Assembly: GCA_026929865.2 (NCBI GenBank)
Contig: CM049406.2
Location: forward strand, 23,422,501 to 23,486,500
Length of the DNA stretch: 64,000 nt
Reading direction: 5' to 3'
Source: Hyperoplus lanceolatus
Taxonomy: Eukaryota; Chordata; Actinopteri; Uranoscopiformes; Ammodytidae
This document shows, in pieces, positions 1 to 12,300 of the stretch; the first letter of the stretch is position 1; every line of letters begins with the position of its first letter. The notes under the pieces are model-generated. The model saw only the letters and a list, made by a program, of their open reading frames with translations. It had not been told where the DNA came from and ran no database searches. The position numbers and the translations under genes were made by a program.

Positions 1-339
1 GCTCAAGCTGACACTCAGCTGATTAAGCTGGGTCGGCGCAGTTCAGCTCCAAACTGACACGGGGTATTGACGGTCCCGTACATGGGAAGCAAAATAAAAA
101 CACACATTTCTTGCGCAGCGTGAACCTGTTGGCACTGTGGAGAGACGCTCCCCTCTCCTTCATCTGATCGCTGAACACATTCAGCATGTTTTTGCGTCCT
201 CTCGATCAAATGTAATATATTGTTCTGGGCTCCCGGTCAAACCACAACTTATCGTCCTAACAATGGCAACAACAAAACTTTCCCATAATGTGAAGCTGAC
301 GGCTATTTATTTAAAAAGAAAAGAAAGAAAAGGCACAGT

Positions 340-576
340 GCCTCCTTCATTTGGGTCGGATCGAGTCCGGACAAATTCACACCACAAACGAACTGCAGCA
401 GAGGCGTTTGGAAACCCCAAGACTACCTCTTCAGCTGGGTCTCGGAGCGTTTGTTTGGTCCGCCCCGAGTGTGATTGCTGTATTCACACCTGCCTGAAAG
501 ATGCGCATTGAAGGCAGAAGTGCATCTGAGTTCGTTTCAACCGAACTAAACACGGCATGTGTGAATACACCCTAAG
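340..576. other. Possible decayed MITE fragment
   Basis: The segment reads like a worn inverted-repeat element: a stretch with attcacaccacaaacgaact near 377 is roughly mirrored by gagttcgtttcaaccgaact and a closing gtgtgaatacaccc near 530-575. No clean target duplication was found. It lies beyond the last nos1ap exon seen, in what should be a nos1ap intron. Confidence 0.3.
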
Positions 577-658
577 AGCCACATTTTTTACTGTGTTACT
601 GCAAAGAGCCACATCGTACAAACGGGTACACATGAACATCCCCCCATCCCTTCCTCAT

Positions 659-772
<114 letters not shown>

Positions 773-889
773 CTCTGCTCAGTCAGATTTACTGTAAATG
801 TCACAACCAAAATGATAATGCAGTAACGACCTTAACTATGTTTCACCCGTTTTAGGTGAATTTTGTATTATTATTATTTTTTAAATAAA

Positions 890-1763
890 TAATGCTTGTG
901 CATGCTACCAGGCCCAGGAGCACAAGGGCTCAAGGGGGCCCTAAGCTAAGGTACTGATAACTTTACATGTCTTATAGTCAAAGAGCTCAGTCACTCATGT
1001 CAATAAAAGGTTCCAAAAAGGAATAGCCTAAATATAAGGAAATAAATCATCATGGGCCCCTCAACTAGTAGGGGAGAAATACAAAAGCAATTGTAAAGCA
1101 ACAGCATTATTAGCTCTGTCTTAGGGGCTTCATGAGGGGCCTCTAAGGCCCCCACACATACAGGAATAAACTTTCTATGTGTAAATTCTATACTGTTCAT
1201 AAAAAGTAGCTATCCACCCTTTATCTGTTGAAATGGGTCTCTCCATCATATAACATGGGTCTGCAGACCAATCTACTGTTTTTGCAGTTGCAGAGTAAAG
1301 GATGCTGCCTGCTTAAGAAAAATCTGAAAAATAATGTTCCTTCTGCAGCTCAAGGTTTGATTTAGCCTCTAAATTTTCCTCTCTAAGTGCATCAGATTGA
1401 TGCATTTTACTTTAAAACGGTACACATTTTCTTCCAGTGTGCAATGCCCCCTGATCCCCCAACAAGGACCAGGGTCCCTCCCACAGTGTCCCAAAATCAG
1501 CTGAAAAACACTGACTTTCTCAATATGTTTTTTGCCAATAATTGTATGTATCTGTGCGGAAAAGTCAGTGTAACTGACTGGATAGGTAGGATTGGGGGGG
1601 CCCTTTCAGAGTCTTGGTCCAGGGGCCTATTACCGTCGAAGAACCAACTGGATTCCACAATCTTTTTAATTTTCGCATTATTTATTTAAAAAAAAAAAAA
1701 AAAAAACGGGGGGCCCCACACTAGGACTTTAAACGGGCCCCCAGATCGTTAAGGCCGCCCCTG
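890..1763. mobile_element. Worn hAT-like DNA transposon relic
   Basis: The right edge (about 1735-1763) reads gggcccccagatcgttaagg followed by ccgcccctg, a form typical of fish hAT ends (CAGGGGCGGCC in reverse). The left side has GC-rich blocks (gggggccctaagctaagg, near 925-955). A 20-bp A run lies inside at about 1687-1706. No transposase frame survives. The left boundary is uncertain. Confidence 0.45.
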
Positions 1764-2109
1764 TGATAATGACAGAACTGGACTCCTACAGTACTAAGAC
1801 GACAGGCCAGTCATTTTCAACAATGAACATTGTGTGCACTGCCTCACACACAAACTCTCAGTTCAACCAAGTCCACAAACAAAAATATAACAATTTACAA
1901 TAGCGTTTTTCTCTTACTATGCATGTTGCTTAGTGGGACTTACTTTTAGCATGGAGTGAGCTGAAGTGGCGCTGAAGATTTGAAGCCTTGAAATGCGCTA
2001 ATGACGCCTGGCATATAAGGCAGAATGGCTTGGTATAACATTCAACAAAAAATATAAACTCTCCCACTCTGTTTCGGAGCGAACTTGACACAAATTGTTT
2101 ACTCACGGA

Positions 2110-2443
2110 AAACCTCCCTCCAAGCTGAGCGGGCAGTTTTAGGTTGCGTCCACACCAAACGTTTGCGAACGTTATGTTGCGTCCTCAATTAAACATTTGC
2201 GAACAGGCATACACATACACATTAACAAAATAAAAAATTAAATAATAAACAACATGTAAAACGAACGTAAGAGCCGCATGAAACGTTTGCGAACATGCAC
2301 ACACATAGGCCCACACTAAAAAAAAAAGTATAGAAAAAAAAAAAAAAAAATTATAATCACAAAATTTGATATGAACTGAAGAGCCGCACAAAGCAAAGCA
2401 AGGAGCCGCATGCGGCTCGCGAACCGCAGGTTGGCCACCCCTG
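2110..2443. mobile_element. hAT right-end relic
   Basis: The stretch ends with gcggctcgcgaaccgcaggt then tggccacccctg, the usual inverted end CAGGGGTGGCCAACCT of fish and mammal hAT elements. It also holds repeats of aaacgtttgcgaac and gagccgcat. No left end was identified. It abuts nos1ap exon 7 by about 75 bp, so it lies inside the intron after that exon. Confidence 0.5.
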
Positions 2444-2518
2444 TAATAGAGGGAGGAAAATAGCAAGACGTTGTATGGGCGGCACTGAAATGATCAAGGA
2501 CAAGCTCCATACTCTTAC

Positions 2519-2634
2519 CTTCCCATTGTTACTGAGGACCTTGTCCTTTTTGCTCCTCTCCAGGTCTAACTCAATGCTCTCCTCTGTGGTGGCTTCAAGG
2601 TCGATCTCCTCTGACAGCGCGAACCTCTTCTTTG
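2519..2634 (-). CDS. nos1ap: nos1ap exon 7
   Basis: Acceptor cctgcag ends at 2635 and donor gtaaga starts at 2518. The 116 nt continue the phase of exon 6 (2 nt plus 38 codons). They give an acidic, charged segment with [19 protein letters not shown] and a lysine-rich end. This lies past the PTB domain and is much less like the mammalian protein than exons 1-6, so the call rests on phase, splice sites and open frame. It may be a cassette exon. Confidence 0.75.
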
Positions 2635-3078
2635 CTGCAGGGAGACCACATACGGTATGAGGGGGCAGTTTGAACTGTTTTTGCTTTAGGCTGCATAGTA
2701 TTCAACAGATGTAGGGGCAGTGACAGCAACAGCAGGCCAAGAGCTGGCAGAAGCCCACACATGGTGTCTGCTCAATGACTCAAACAAATCACCAAAACAC
2801 ATCTGCAGCGGGGCAGGGTGCTGAAAAGGAAGAAACTAGGTGGAGGATAATGACAAGAGGTGTGCTCAGTTTCTGCCGTTTGATTCTATAGGCAGTCGGG
2901 GGACTTGTTTGTGTGAAAGAGAAGGCAAGGGGGAGAGGGGAAGTGAAGGCCTGCAGAGTTTGTGTGTCGCTGTGTGCAGAGAAGAAAAGCGACTGTGTGT
3001 TTGTGTGTGTACAACAAAAGCAGAATGGGATAGGACAAAGAAAGAGATGGGAGGGAGAGCGGGCTGGTTATGGTTGTA

Positions 3079-3119
<41 letters not shown>

Positions 3120-3347
3120 TTTACCTGGCACTGCCCCTGATTCCTCCCCCTCCTCATCCTCCTGTTCATCTCCTTTTTGTTGCAGGGTCAGCTGGTGGCA
3201 CACATCGAATGCCTGACCCACCGTACGCACGATCCTCATGGCCTGAGACTGTAAGGGAGCACACAGACCAAAAATGTGTATTTGTGTGTGTGGTCCCCAG
3301 AATGGATGTGCTTGTCAGAGTTCCCTACAATATAATAAAAACAAGTA

Positions 3348-3384
<37 letters not shown>

Positions 3385-6300
3385 TTTTTTGTTGAGAAGC
3401 GCAGTACCAGCAGGAGCACAGTAAGGGAGGATGCAAAAATGAGGCGACACACACAGCAGGGGAGGAAATGAGAGTGTGAAAGTTGGTGCACAGGTAAAGA
3501 CAAAAGAATTGATGAACTATAGACACAGAAGCAGGCAGGAAACGAGGGGAATGTTGGAGGAGAATAGGGAAGTGAACATTGAAGATAGAGGAAGAACAGC
3601 AGGGGAGACAGGGACCAAAGGAAAGACAAGATATTACGAGCACAAACCGCCCCAGCTGCTCTGCATACATTCTGCTGTCAAAATGATGGATTGGTCTATT
3701 TCGGAGGCAAGTCACTTTGAATGCACAGGCAGTGCACATAAAGTTGGTTTGTTATTGCGGGAGGCTCGGTGTAGGTGTGTCGACATCATCGGTTTATCAA
3801 TAAGGGATCCGCAATAACCTAGAAAGTATAGCAACTGGATCATAAAGGCTGGATTTAATTATAGGATACCTCATGCATAGCCTACACAGTATGCAGTGTA
3901 TGTTAAAAAGCTCACAAATAGCAAATGAGCTCATCCACCATGAATTACGAGTGTAAGAGTAGAAAATTGATATAATGTATAATTTCTGTCTGTACGCTAT
4001 GTAGCTAAAGCCAGGAAATGTATAGCTTAGCTTAGCACAAAGCTAAGACCGAGAAAACTGGGGAGATACAGCTGGCCTGGCTCGGTCCAAAGGTAACAAA
4101 ATCCTCCACCAATAGGAAACTCTCATACTCAATCATGAACTTGTAAGATCTTGTTGTGTCAAGTCAATAAATTGTGTTTTGATAGGGTAACAAGCTTTTA
4201 ACATGGCCATGCTAGCTTTTCTGTTCACAGCCTGTATGCTACGGTAAGCTTACTGGCTCCTGGCTGAAGCTATACATTATATTTAGTGCACAGAAATAAC
4301 ATCATTAATCTCTTGTAACTCGACGAAAAAGCAAACAGCATAGTCATACAGTAAGCTATATGTGAAATGGTTACTTTAAATTACACAAAGCCAATGATGA
4401 CAATAATCATTTGTCGTAGGCCTAATGTGGTTTAATTGTTCTATTGCCTATAAAGGCCTTTTGTAGTACTGTACAAATCAGGTCCAACATTGTTATCGGA
4501 CTAATTAAATATTAATTTCTGTTCTGCTGTGTTGTGTGTTCCTTTAAGCTGAACACACAAGCAGGGGAATTCAATGTGGTCTTTCAGCACCTCCCCAATC
4601 AATTCCAAGGCTCCTTTTCTCACTAAAGCCCTAATACTCAGTCCAGTGTACTAAATCTACCTTGTCCTTCCTCAATCTCACTAAAGGTGAGTTTTGTGTT
4701 TCTCTATATTGAATAGAAGCAGCGTTGAAACAAGGTATTGTCATGTGGCCCAGAAGGTCCACTCTGCCTCGAGGCATTCATTCAATGTGGAAAAGTAACT
4801 CAAGCTTGAAAGTTGTTCCATCAAGTGAGATAGCAAAATGAATATTGTAATAATAATAGAGCAGAAATTTATTATTAAGCTCCATCAAAACAAAACGTGA
4901 TATTTTTTCAAAAGAGTAAAGTTAAAGGTGGAGTCTGTGATTCTGGAGAATGTTTGTTGTCAAAGTCACTTTGAATATCACAATATGTCCTTACTGTGTG
5001 TGCATTGAAAATAATCCAGTGTTAATACACAGCCTAGGCTTTGTAAATGGGTATGTAAACAAAAGGGCCCACCATAGGTAGCAATGTTCCAGTTTACAGA
5101 GTATAGGCTGTGGATTAATAATAATTTAAAAGCACACACAGTACGGTCAGGTAGTGGACCGTGAGGAGATATTCACAAAAAAAATAGATTTTGACATTAA
5201 GCATTTTCAAGGAAACACTGACTTCACCTTTAAACCACCAGCCCTCCCAAGGCCAAACACGAACAGCTCTATTGATGTAGGCTACTAAGCTGACATCTGA
5301 GCTCTGCTGGGCCGCAACATGCCATGATGAAAATAAATCAAATCTCCTCTCTTATCAGCACGGCCATCTCCTCCTACTCAGTACACATGCTTGGTCTGCA
5401 GTGCCCAGATAAGGCTCCACAGCCCCAGGGAGGCAGTGAAAGCATCACCGACCGTGTCCCCTGAAATGGTGTTGGGTTTTTAGTTTGCCAGTGGTGAAAA
5501 TGTCTTTAATGTGCTAAGCGAAAAAATAAAATCCCCGGTTCCTTAGTCTTCCCACAAGGATGATTAGTATTCATTTTCAATAAGTCACTGTCAGTCTGGT
5601 ATCCATGGTGAAGGGATGGGAGTCAACCCTCACTGTAGTCTAGATGGACGAATAGGTCCATGCGCATAGGGTGGCTTTTCTTTTGCAACCTGTTTTTTTC
5701 TAATCCTTGAAGTGTCTATTTTAAGATTCTGCCAGGTAACAGGCTGAACTAAGGGGTTTTTTGGTTTATTTTTAACAGTTTATTACACATTTACCAATTT
5801 CGAAAATGAAAACAGCAAAATTAAAGAAAGCATAACTTTTGAAGAAAAAAACATACAGAGGCAAATTAACACATTTTTCCATATAATTCTGACTCAGGGA
5901 ATTCAGTAAAGTAGTTATTTTTAACATTCAAGTACATTTTCCCTGTTTTTCTGGACAAAAACAGCGAAAAACAGCAAAAAAATGTTTATTACATCTATAT
6001 TTTATTTTTTTATTATTAAATAAACTAACAAATGTAGTAAAAACGTAACTGTTTAGCAGTACCTAACTATTAAACTAACTAACTAACCTACTTATTCCTA
6101 CTCCCTACAGTCCAGGGAATAAGTATATGTGGTTCAAATTTAGAGTCTTGGGCCTGCCATATAGTCCAGCAGATAGGTGCAATATATGAAGGAATTGTGC
6201 TTTTGATGATACAAATATGAGCTTTGGCACACTGTTAGAGCATGCCTTAAGGAAGATTTTTGGCTATAGGGCCATCACCAATTTTTCCTATGGCACCAGT

Positions 6301-9300
6301 GGCGGCCATTTTAAAAAATGGCCGCCGACGGTTGTTATTTTACATGTAGCTTAGGTTCTAGACCACCTAGCATCTTGGTTCTGGTGGCTAATCCTACATG
6401 TTTAAGGATGAGGAAGACAGTGGCACTATTTGAAACATGCTGGAAACTACTGAAGTACATGTACATGGCATTCAGGGAACAAAATTATGGTAAAACCATC
6501 GAATATTAGCGGAATTTTACATATTTTCCAGTATCAGGCAAGGTAAGTCGCGAGCAGAAACCTTTACTCACATAAAGTTTTAGGTAACACCCCAAATACA
6601 TTTGCATAAAAATTAAAAATGGACCTAATCCTACTTTTACAAGAATGAGGAATGCAGAGGTTCTATGGACAATATGCTAATAATTACATACGAACATACA
6701 CTCACCGACCACTTTATTAGGTACACCTGTTAAATTGCTTATAAAAAACAAAAAGCTAATCTTCCAATCACATGGCCGCAACTCAATGCATTTAGGCATG
6801 TAGACGTGGTCAAGACAACGTGCTGAAGTTAAAAATGAGCATCAGAATGGTGAAGAATGGTGATACTTGTAACTTAAGTTTCCTGTTTTTAGCTGACAGG
6901 AGTGGCACCCGGTGGGGTCTTCTGTTGCTGTAGCCCATCTGCTTCAAGGTTGGTCGTGTTTTGCGTTCAGAGATGGTATTCTGCATACCCTGGTTGTAAT
7001 GTGTGATTATTTGAGTTCCTGTTACCTTTCTATCATCTCGAACCAATATGCCCATCCTCCTCTGACCTCTGACTTCAACAAGGCATTTTTGCCTAAATAT
7101 AATGCCGCTCACTGGATATTTTTTCTTTTTCGGGCCATTCTCTGTAAACCCTAGAGATGGTTGTGCATGAAAATCCCAGTAGATCAGCAGTTTTTTAAAT
7201 ACTCAGACCAGCCCTTCTGGCACCATCAACATTGCCATGTTCAAAGTCACTTAAACCCCCTCTCTTCCCCATTCTGATGCTTGGTTTTAACTTCAATAAG
7301 TTGTCCTGTCCATGTCTACATGCCTAAATGCATTGAGTTACTGATGCTGTGTCGTCTTTCTCACAGATGAAAAAGGTGTGCCTTTGCTTGATGTGCAGAT
7401 ATGTGGAAATTGCAAAAGGAACAAGGCAATTATTTTCTTGAGCATTTCACACCATAACACACAACAGCACTTTGACATTCTGGTTAATTGGCTTTACGTG
7501 AGGTCGCTCATTCAATGATTATAATATCATCCTTGGAGGTTATGTACAGAGCATGAAGCGGAAGAAAAACCAATAACGTGTTAGTTTTTCTCTAAATAAT
7601 TTACAACTCTCCAAGCCTGTCCTGTTGCTTTAAGGCCACTTAAGCAACTTTGTTCATTTTCATTCAATAGTTTGACATTCTGGGAAAATTCTCATGAGCT
7701 GGATGACAAAAGTTTGGTATATGAAAAATGTATAAGTTCTTTTGGCCAGGAACATGTACTTACCTATTTGTTTTTTTAAGGAAAATTAATTTCTTAAAAT
7801 ATCTGCATTGTAGTTCTTCTTAAACATTACACAAGCAGTACACAGTATCTCCATTGGGGACTATTTTCACTTTAGTGCTTTAGGGAATAGTGAGTCTTGG
7901 TACCGTTACAACGTATCTGGGAATGACTCAACACCACACTACAGTGCCTCTGTTCACAGATCTATGAATCAACATGTCACCCACAGCAGCAGTGTGGCTC
8001 ATTGATGTGTTTTAATGTTTTTCTGGAAACAATAGAGCTCCGTGGCACAGTGGTAGGCTTATTGCTCATGGTAATATTCCTACATTATCAGTTCATTGTT
8101 TTTTCTTTGGTCTTTTCATATTATTCGTTGAGAGCGAAAAATATGTAGCCTATCATGGGCAATTTGACAGTAATAAAACTTACTTTTCTTTTAGACTTGA
8201 ACACATTGCAGCGGAACACGTTGCTCTGTCCCTCTCTCGCTATGTAACTGAAGATCTTCAGGTCTTGGGCGTCATGTGAGACATAGAAGATCCTGTCGAA
8301 AAAGAAGTCAACACAAGATGTCAGGTCATTGTCCCTTTTTAAAAATCTTATTTTTTCATTTTTCATTCATTTCATTCAAATAGGGGCCTACCTGTAAATG
8401 GGATCCTGTGTCACCAAGATTGTGTTCTCATCCCATGACCACCCTCTTCTCTGTTACAGCACCAAAAACACAGGTGACAAATGTGTTCATTAAAAAAGAC
8501 AAAATACATCATTCAAATAAAGCCACATTTTTGCACAGGACTGACCTTCTTCTTTTTGCGCAAAATCACTTTGACGAAATCAGTGGATACGACAATGTTG
8601 ACCTTCTTTTTCTTTATATTCTTCAGCTTGAATTCGTACTGTGAAGGAATGAAGACATTCAGATTACATTCATGGGTCAGCTCAATAGGGAAAATAATGA
8701 ATTCAAACCAAACTAATTACAATGCTACGTGGTATGACCAGCCTCAAATACTACATGGGCCCGCTGAGATGGATCTCTTTACACAAGATTAATGACATGT
8801 TGGAACAGTGAGGAGGGATCATACAGACAGTGAGGTATTTCTGACTATCTTCTCCTCATGGCATATTGGAGATTGAGTAAACACTGACAAACTGTTTAAG
8901 CTTTCAAAGGCAGATGTCCCAGAGGGGGGATGGCAGACATGTGTGGGACACTTTCATCCTACCATGATTAATGCTACAGCCTGTAGCCTCTGCCTCCACA
9001 GCAGGCTCACACACCAAACATCAGGGCCCGGAGATCTAAGAACAACCGGTATTTATGTGGAGTAACATGCAGTGTCTTTGACAAACAAAAACAAAAAAAA
9101 ACACGGTTCAACATCACAAGATTAATTGCTCAGATGAAGTTCTTCTGTGAAATCGCCAGCCTTATTTAGTTATGTGGCTGTCACTGTCTCTATGTGTGAC
9201 CAATTTGGATATAATCTGTAATCCTTTTTTAGCTTATGCAAAAAATAGCTGACTATTATTTTTAGAAAAGATTAGAGCTGTCGTTACGACATTTCTGAAT

Positions 9301-12300
9301 CAAAATTAAATCTCACTGGAAGAAAAAGGACACTAACGCATTGTTAGTGACATGGCGAGTCATATTTGCTGATTTCAGCCCTAACCAATCTGTATAAGTT
9401 GGTGTAGAAGCCTGTGACATATGTAAAACACCTCAGTGGAATATTTTAAATGAGCTCCTTTTGCTTGTCATATGCTCTCATCTAGTTCATTTGTCTTATT
9501 GTTGTGTGGGTGTTTTTTCTTCACGTGCAGGTCGGGAGTGAAGTCGACGCTAAGGTGAAGGACACAACTGCCGCTATGTGTTGTGTGTTATCTGGGCTAA
9601 TGCAGCCCCAATGCCATCTGTCTCCACACACTTGCCATCAGAGGGTGATGAAGTGGAACCCTGGAAGTCTTCTTACTGACTAACACGGCCCCGAGCACAG
9701 CCAATGCTCTACAGGTTGTGTCAGCTCACCTCTGCTCCTCTCCCTAAGCCACTCTGAGTATATTAAGGCAACGTTGGCATAGGAATAATCAGAGCGAGTA
9801 TCCCCTGAAGCAAGGACCCATAATAACTGTGCCATTTAAACCCCCCCTTCTTGCTTTTATATTATAATTTTTAATCTCGCCCACATTTAATATAATGTTG
9901 TTTACGGTACTTTTATTTAAATATTTCTTTCTCCCTTAATGAGTTTTCTTCTCTTCTCTTTCTACCTCCTTCCATTTATTATTTTTTCCCGCTGGGAGCT
10001 CGAAGTAAAGCCTTTTTTGCAAACGCTGCTTGAAGATAAGAGCCACATAACAAAGATAGTTAATTACATTTCTTTTGTTTTAACCTCCTACGAGGAACTT
10101 TTAAATGTTTATGAAACTGTTTCACTTTTCCTCTGATGATTATAAATGACCTGTAAAGGCAAACGAGACCATTAGCGAAAACAATGCTATTTTTATACAC
10201 TCAACAAAAATATAAATGCAACACTTTTGGTTTTGCTCCCATCTTTCATGAGATGGACTTAAAGATCTAAAATTCATTCCAGATACATAATATTACCATT
10301 TCTCTCAAACATTGTTCACAAATCTGTCTAAATGTGTGATAGTGAGCACTTCTGCTTTGCTGAGATAAGATCAGGTGTGCCACATCAAGATGCTGATCTG
10401 ACATCATGATTAGTGCACAGGTGTGCCTTAGACTGTCCACAATAAAAGGCCACCCTGAAATGTGCAGGTTTGTCTCACAGCAAAATGACACAGATGCCAC
10501 AAGCATTGAGGGAGCGTGCAATTGGCATGCTGACAGCAGGAATGTCAACCAGATCTGTTGCTCGTGCATTGAATGTTCATTTCTCCACCATAAACCGTCT
10601 CCAAAGGCGTTTCAGAGAATATGGCAGTACATCCAACCGGCCTCACAACCGCAGACCACGTGTAACCACACCAGCCCAGGACCTCCACATCCAGCAGGTT
10701 CACCTCCAAGATCGTCTGAGACCAGCCACTGAGACAGCTGCTGAAACAATTCGTTTGCATAACCAAACAATTTCTGCACAAACTGTCAGAAACCGTCTCA
10801 GGGAAGCTCAACTGCATGCTCGTCGTCCTCATCGGGGTCTTGACCTGACTCCAGCTCGTCGCCGTAACAGACTTGAGTGGGCAAATGCTCACATTCGATG
10901 GCGTCTGGCACGTTGGAGAGGTGTTCTCTTCACGGATGAATCTCGGTTTACATTGTTCAGGGCAGATGGCAGACAGCGTGTGTGGCGTCGTGTGGGTGAG
11001 CGCTTTGCTGATGTTGTGGATCGAGTGGCCCATGGTGGTGGTGGGGTTATGGTATGGGCAGGCATCTGTTATGGACGAAGAACACAGGTGCATTTTTATT
11101 GATGGCATTTTGAATGCACAGAGATACCGTGATGAGATCCTGAGGCCCATTGTTGTGCCATACATCCATGAACATCACCTCACGTTTCAGCAAGATAATG
11201 CACGGCCCTATGTTGCAAGGATCTGTACACAATTCTTGGAAGCTGAAAATGTCCCAGTTCTTGCATGGCCAGCATACTCACCGGACATGTCTCCCATTGA
11301 GCATGTTTGGGATGTGCTTGACCGGCGTATACGACAGCATGCACCACTTCCCACTAATATCCAGCAACTTCGCACAGCCATTGAAGAGGAGTGGACCAAC
11401 ATTCCACAGGCCACAATTGACAATCTGATAAACTCTATGCGAAGAAGATGTGTTGCACTGCATGAGGTAAATGGTGGTCACACCAGATACTGACTGGTTC
11501 TGAGTCCCCAGACCCCCAATAAAGCAAAAAAATGCACATTTCAGAGTGGCCTTTTATTGTGGATAGTCTAAGGCACACCTGTGCACTAATCATGATGTCA
11601 GATCAGCATCTTGATGTGGCACACCTGTGAGGTGGGATGGATTATCTCAGCAAAGCAGAAGTGCTCACTATCACACATTTAGACAGATTTGTGAACAATG
11701 TTTGAGAGAAATGGTAATATTGTGTATCTGGAAAGAATTTTAGATCTTTAAGTCCATCTCATGAAAAATGGGAGCAAAAACAAAAGTGTTGCGTTTATAT
11801 TTTTGTTGAGTGTATTAATGCCTTTGCACGGGTAGTTTTTTACCCGTTTTTTCTTAGGCAAAAAGATTTACAGCAGGCAGGCCGGAACACCCTGTGTTTA
11901 TGAACAGTACTAACTCAAAGTTTACTTCCCTTCACCACCATCATATTACCATTATTTATCTTATAATGTCACATATAAATACAGCACCTCATCACGACGC
12001 ATCTGTGGCTTCTATTCATGAAAGTATTCACTCACTTCCTAAACACATGCAAGCGCCACCGGCACGCCTTTGGGCACTGGTGATGTAAAAACACTACAGC
12101 AATATGTCCAAAGGTGCGGCTAGAATAAACAAAAAAATAATGTTCCTCGTAGCTTTGATATATACAAAAACAAAACAAAAAATGGGGTAAGCTACAATAC
12201 AACGACTTGGCCAAGTCTTCAACAGCCTTTGGATTACCTTGTGCATGGTGTTGATACTTTTATGTGCTTTATTGGAATTCTTTTCAATCTCATTCACAAA

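Noticed and set aside
2840-3119. Plus-strand open frames around 2840-3119
   Set aside because: They overlap nos1ap introns antisense and are driven by the TG tract.
10545-11165. 206-codon minus-strand frame across the Tc1 element
   Set aside because: Antisense shadow of the transposase.
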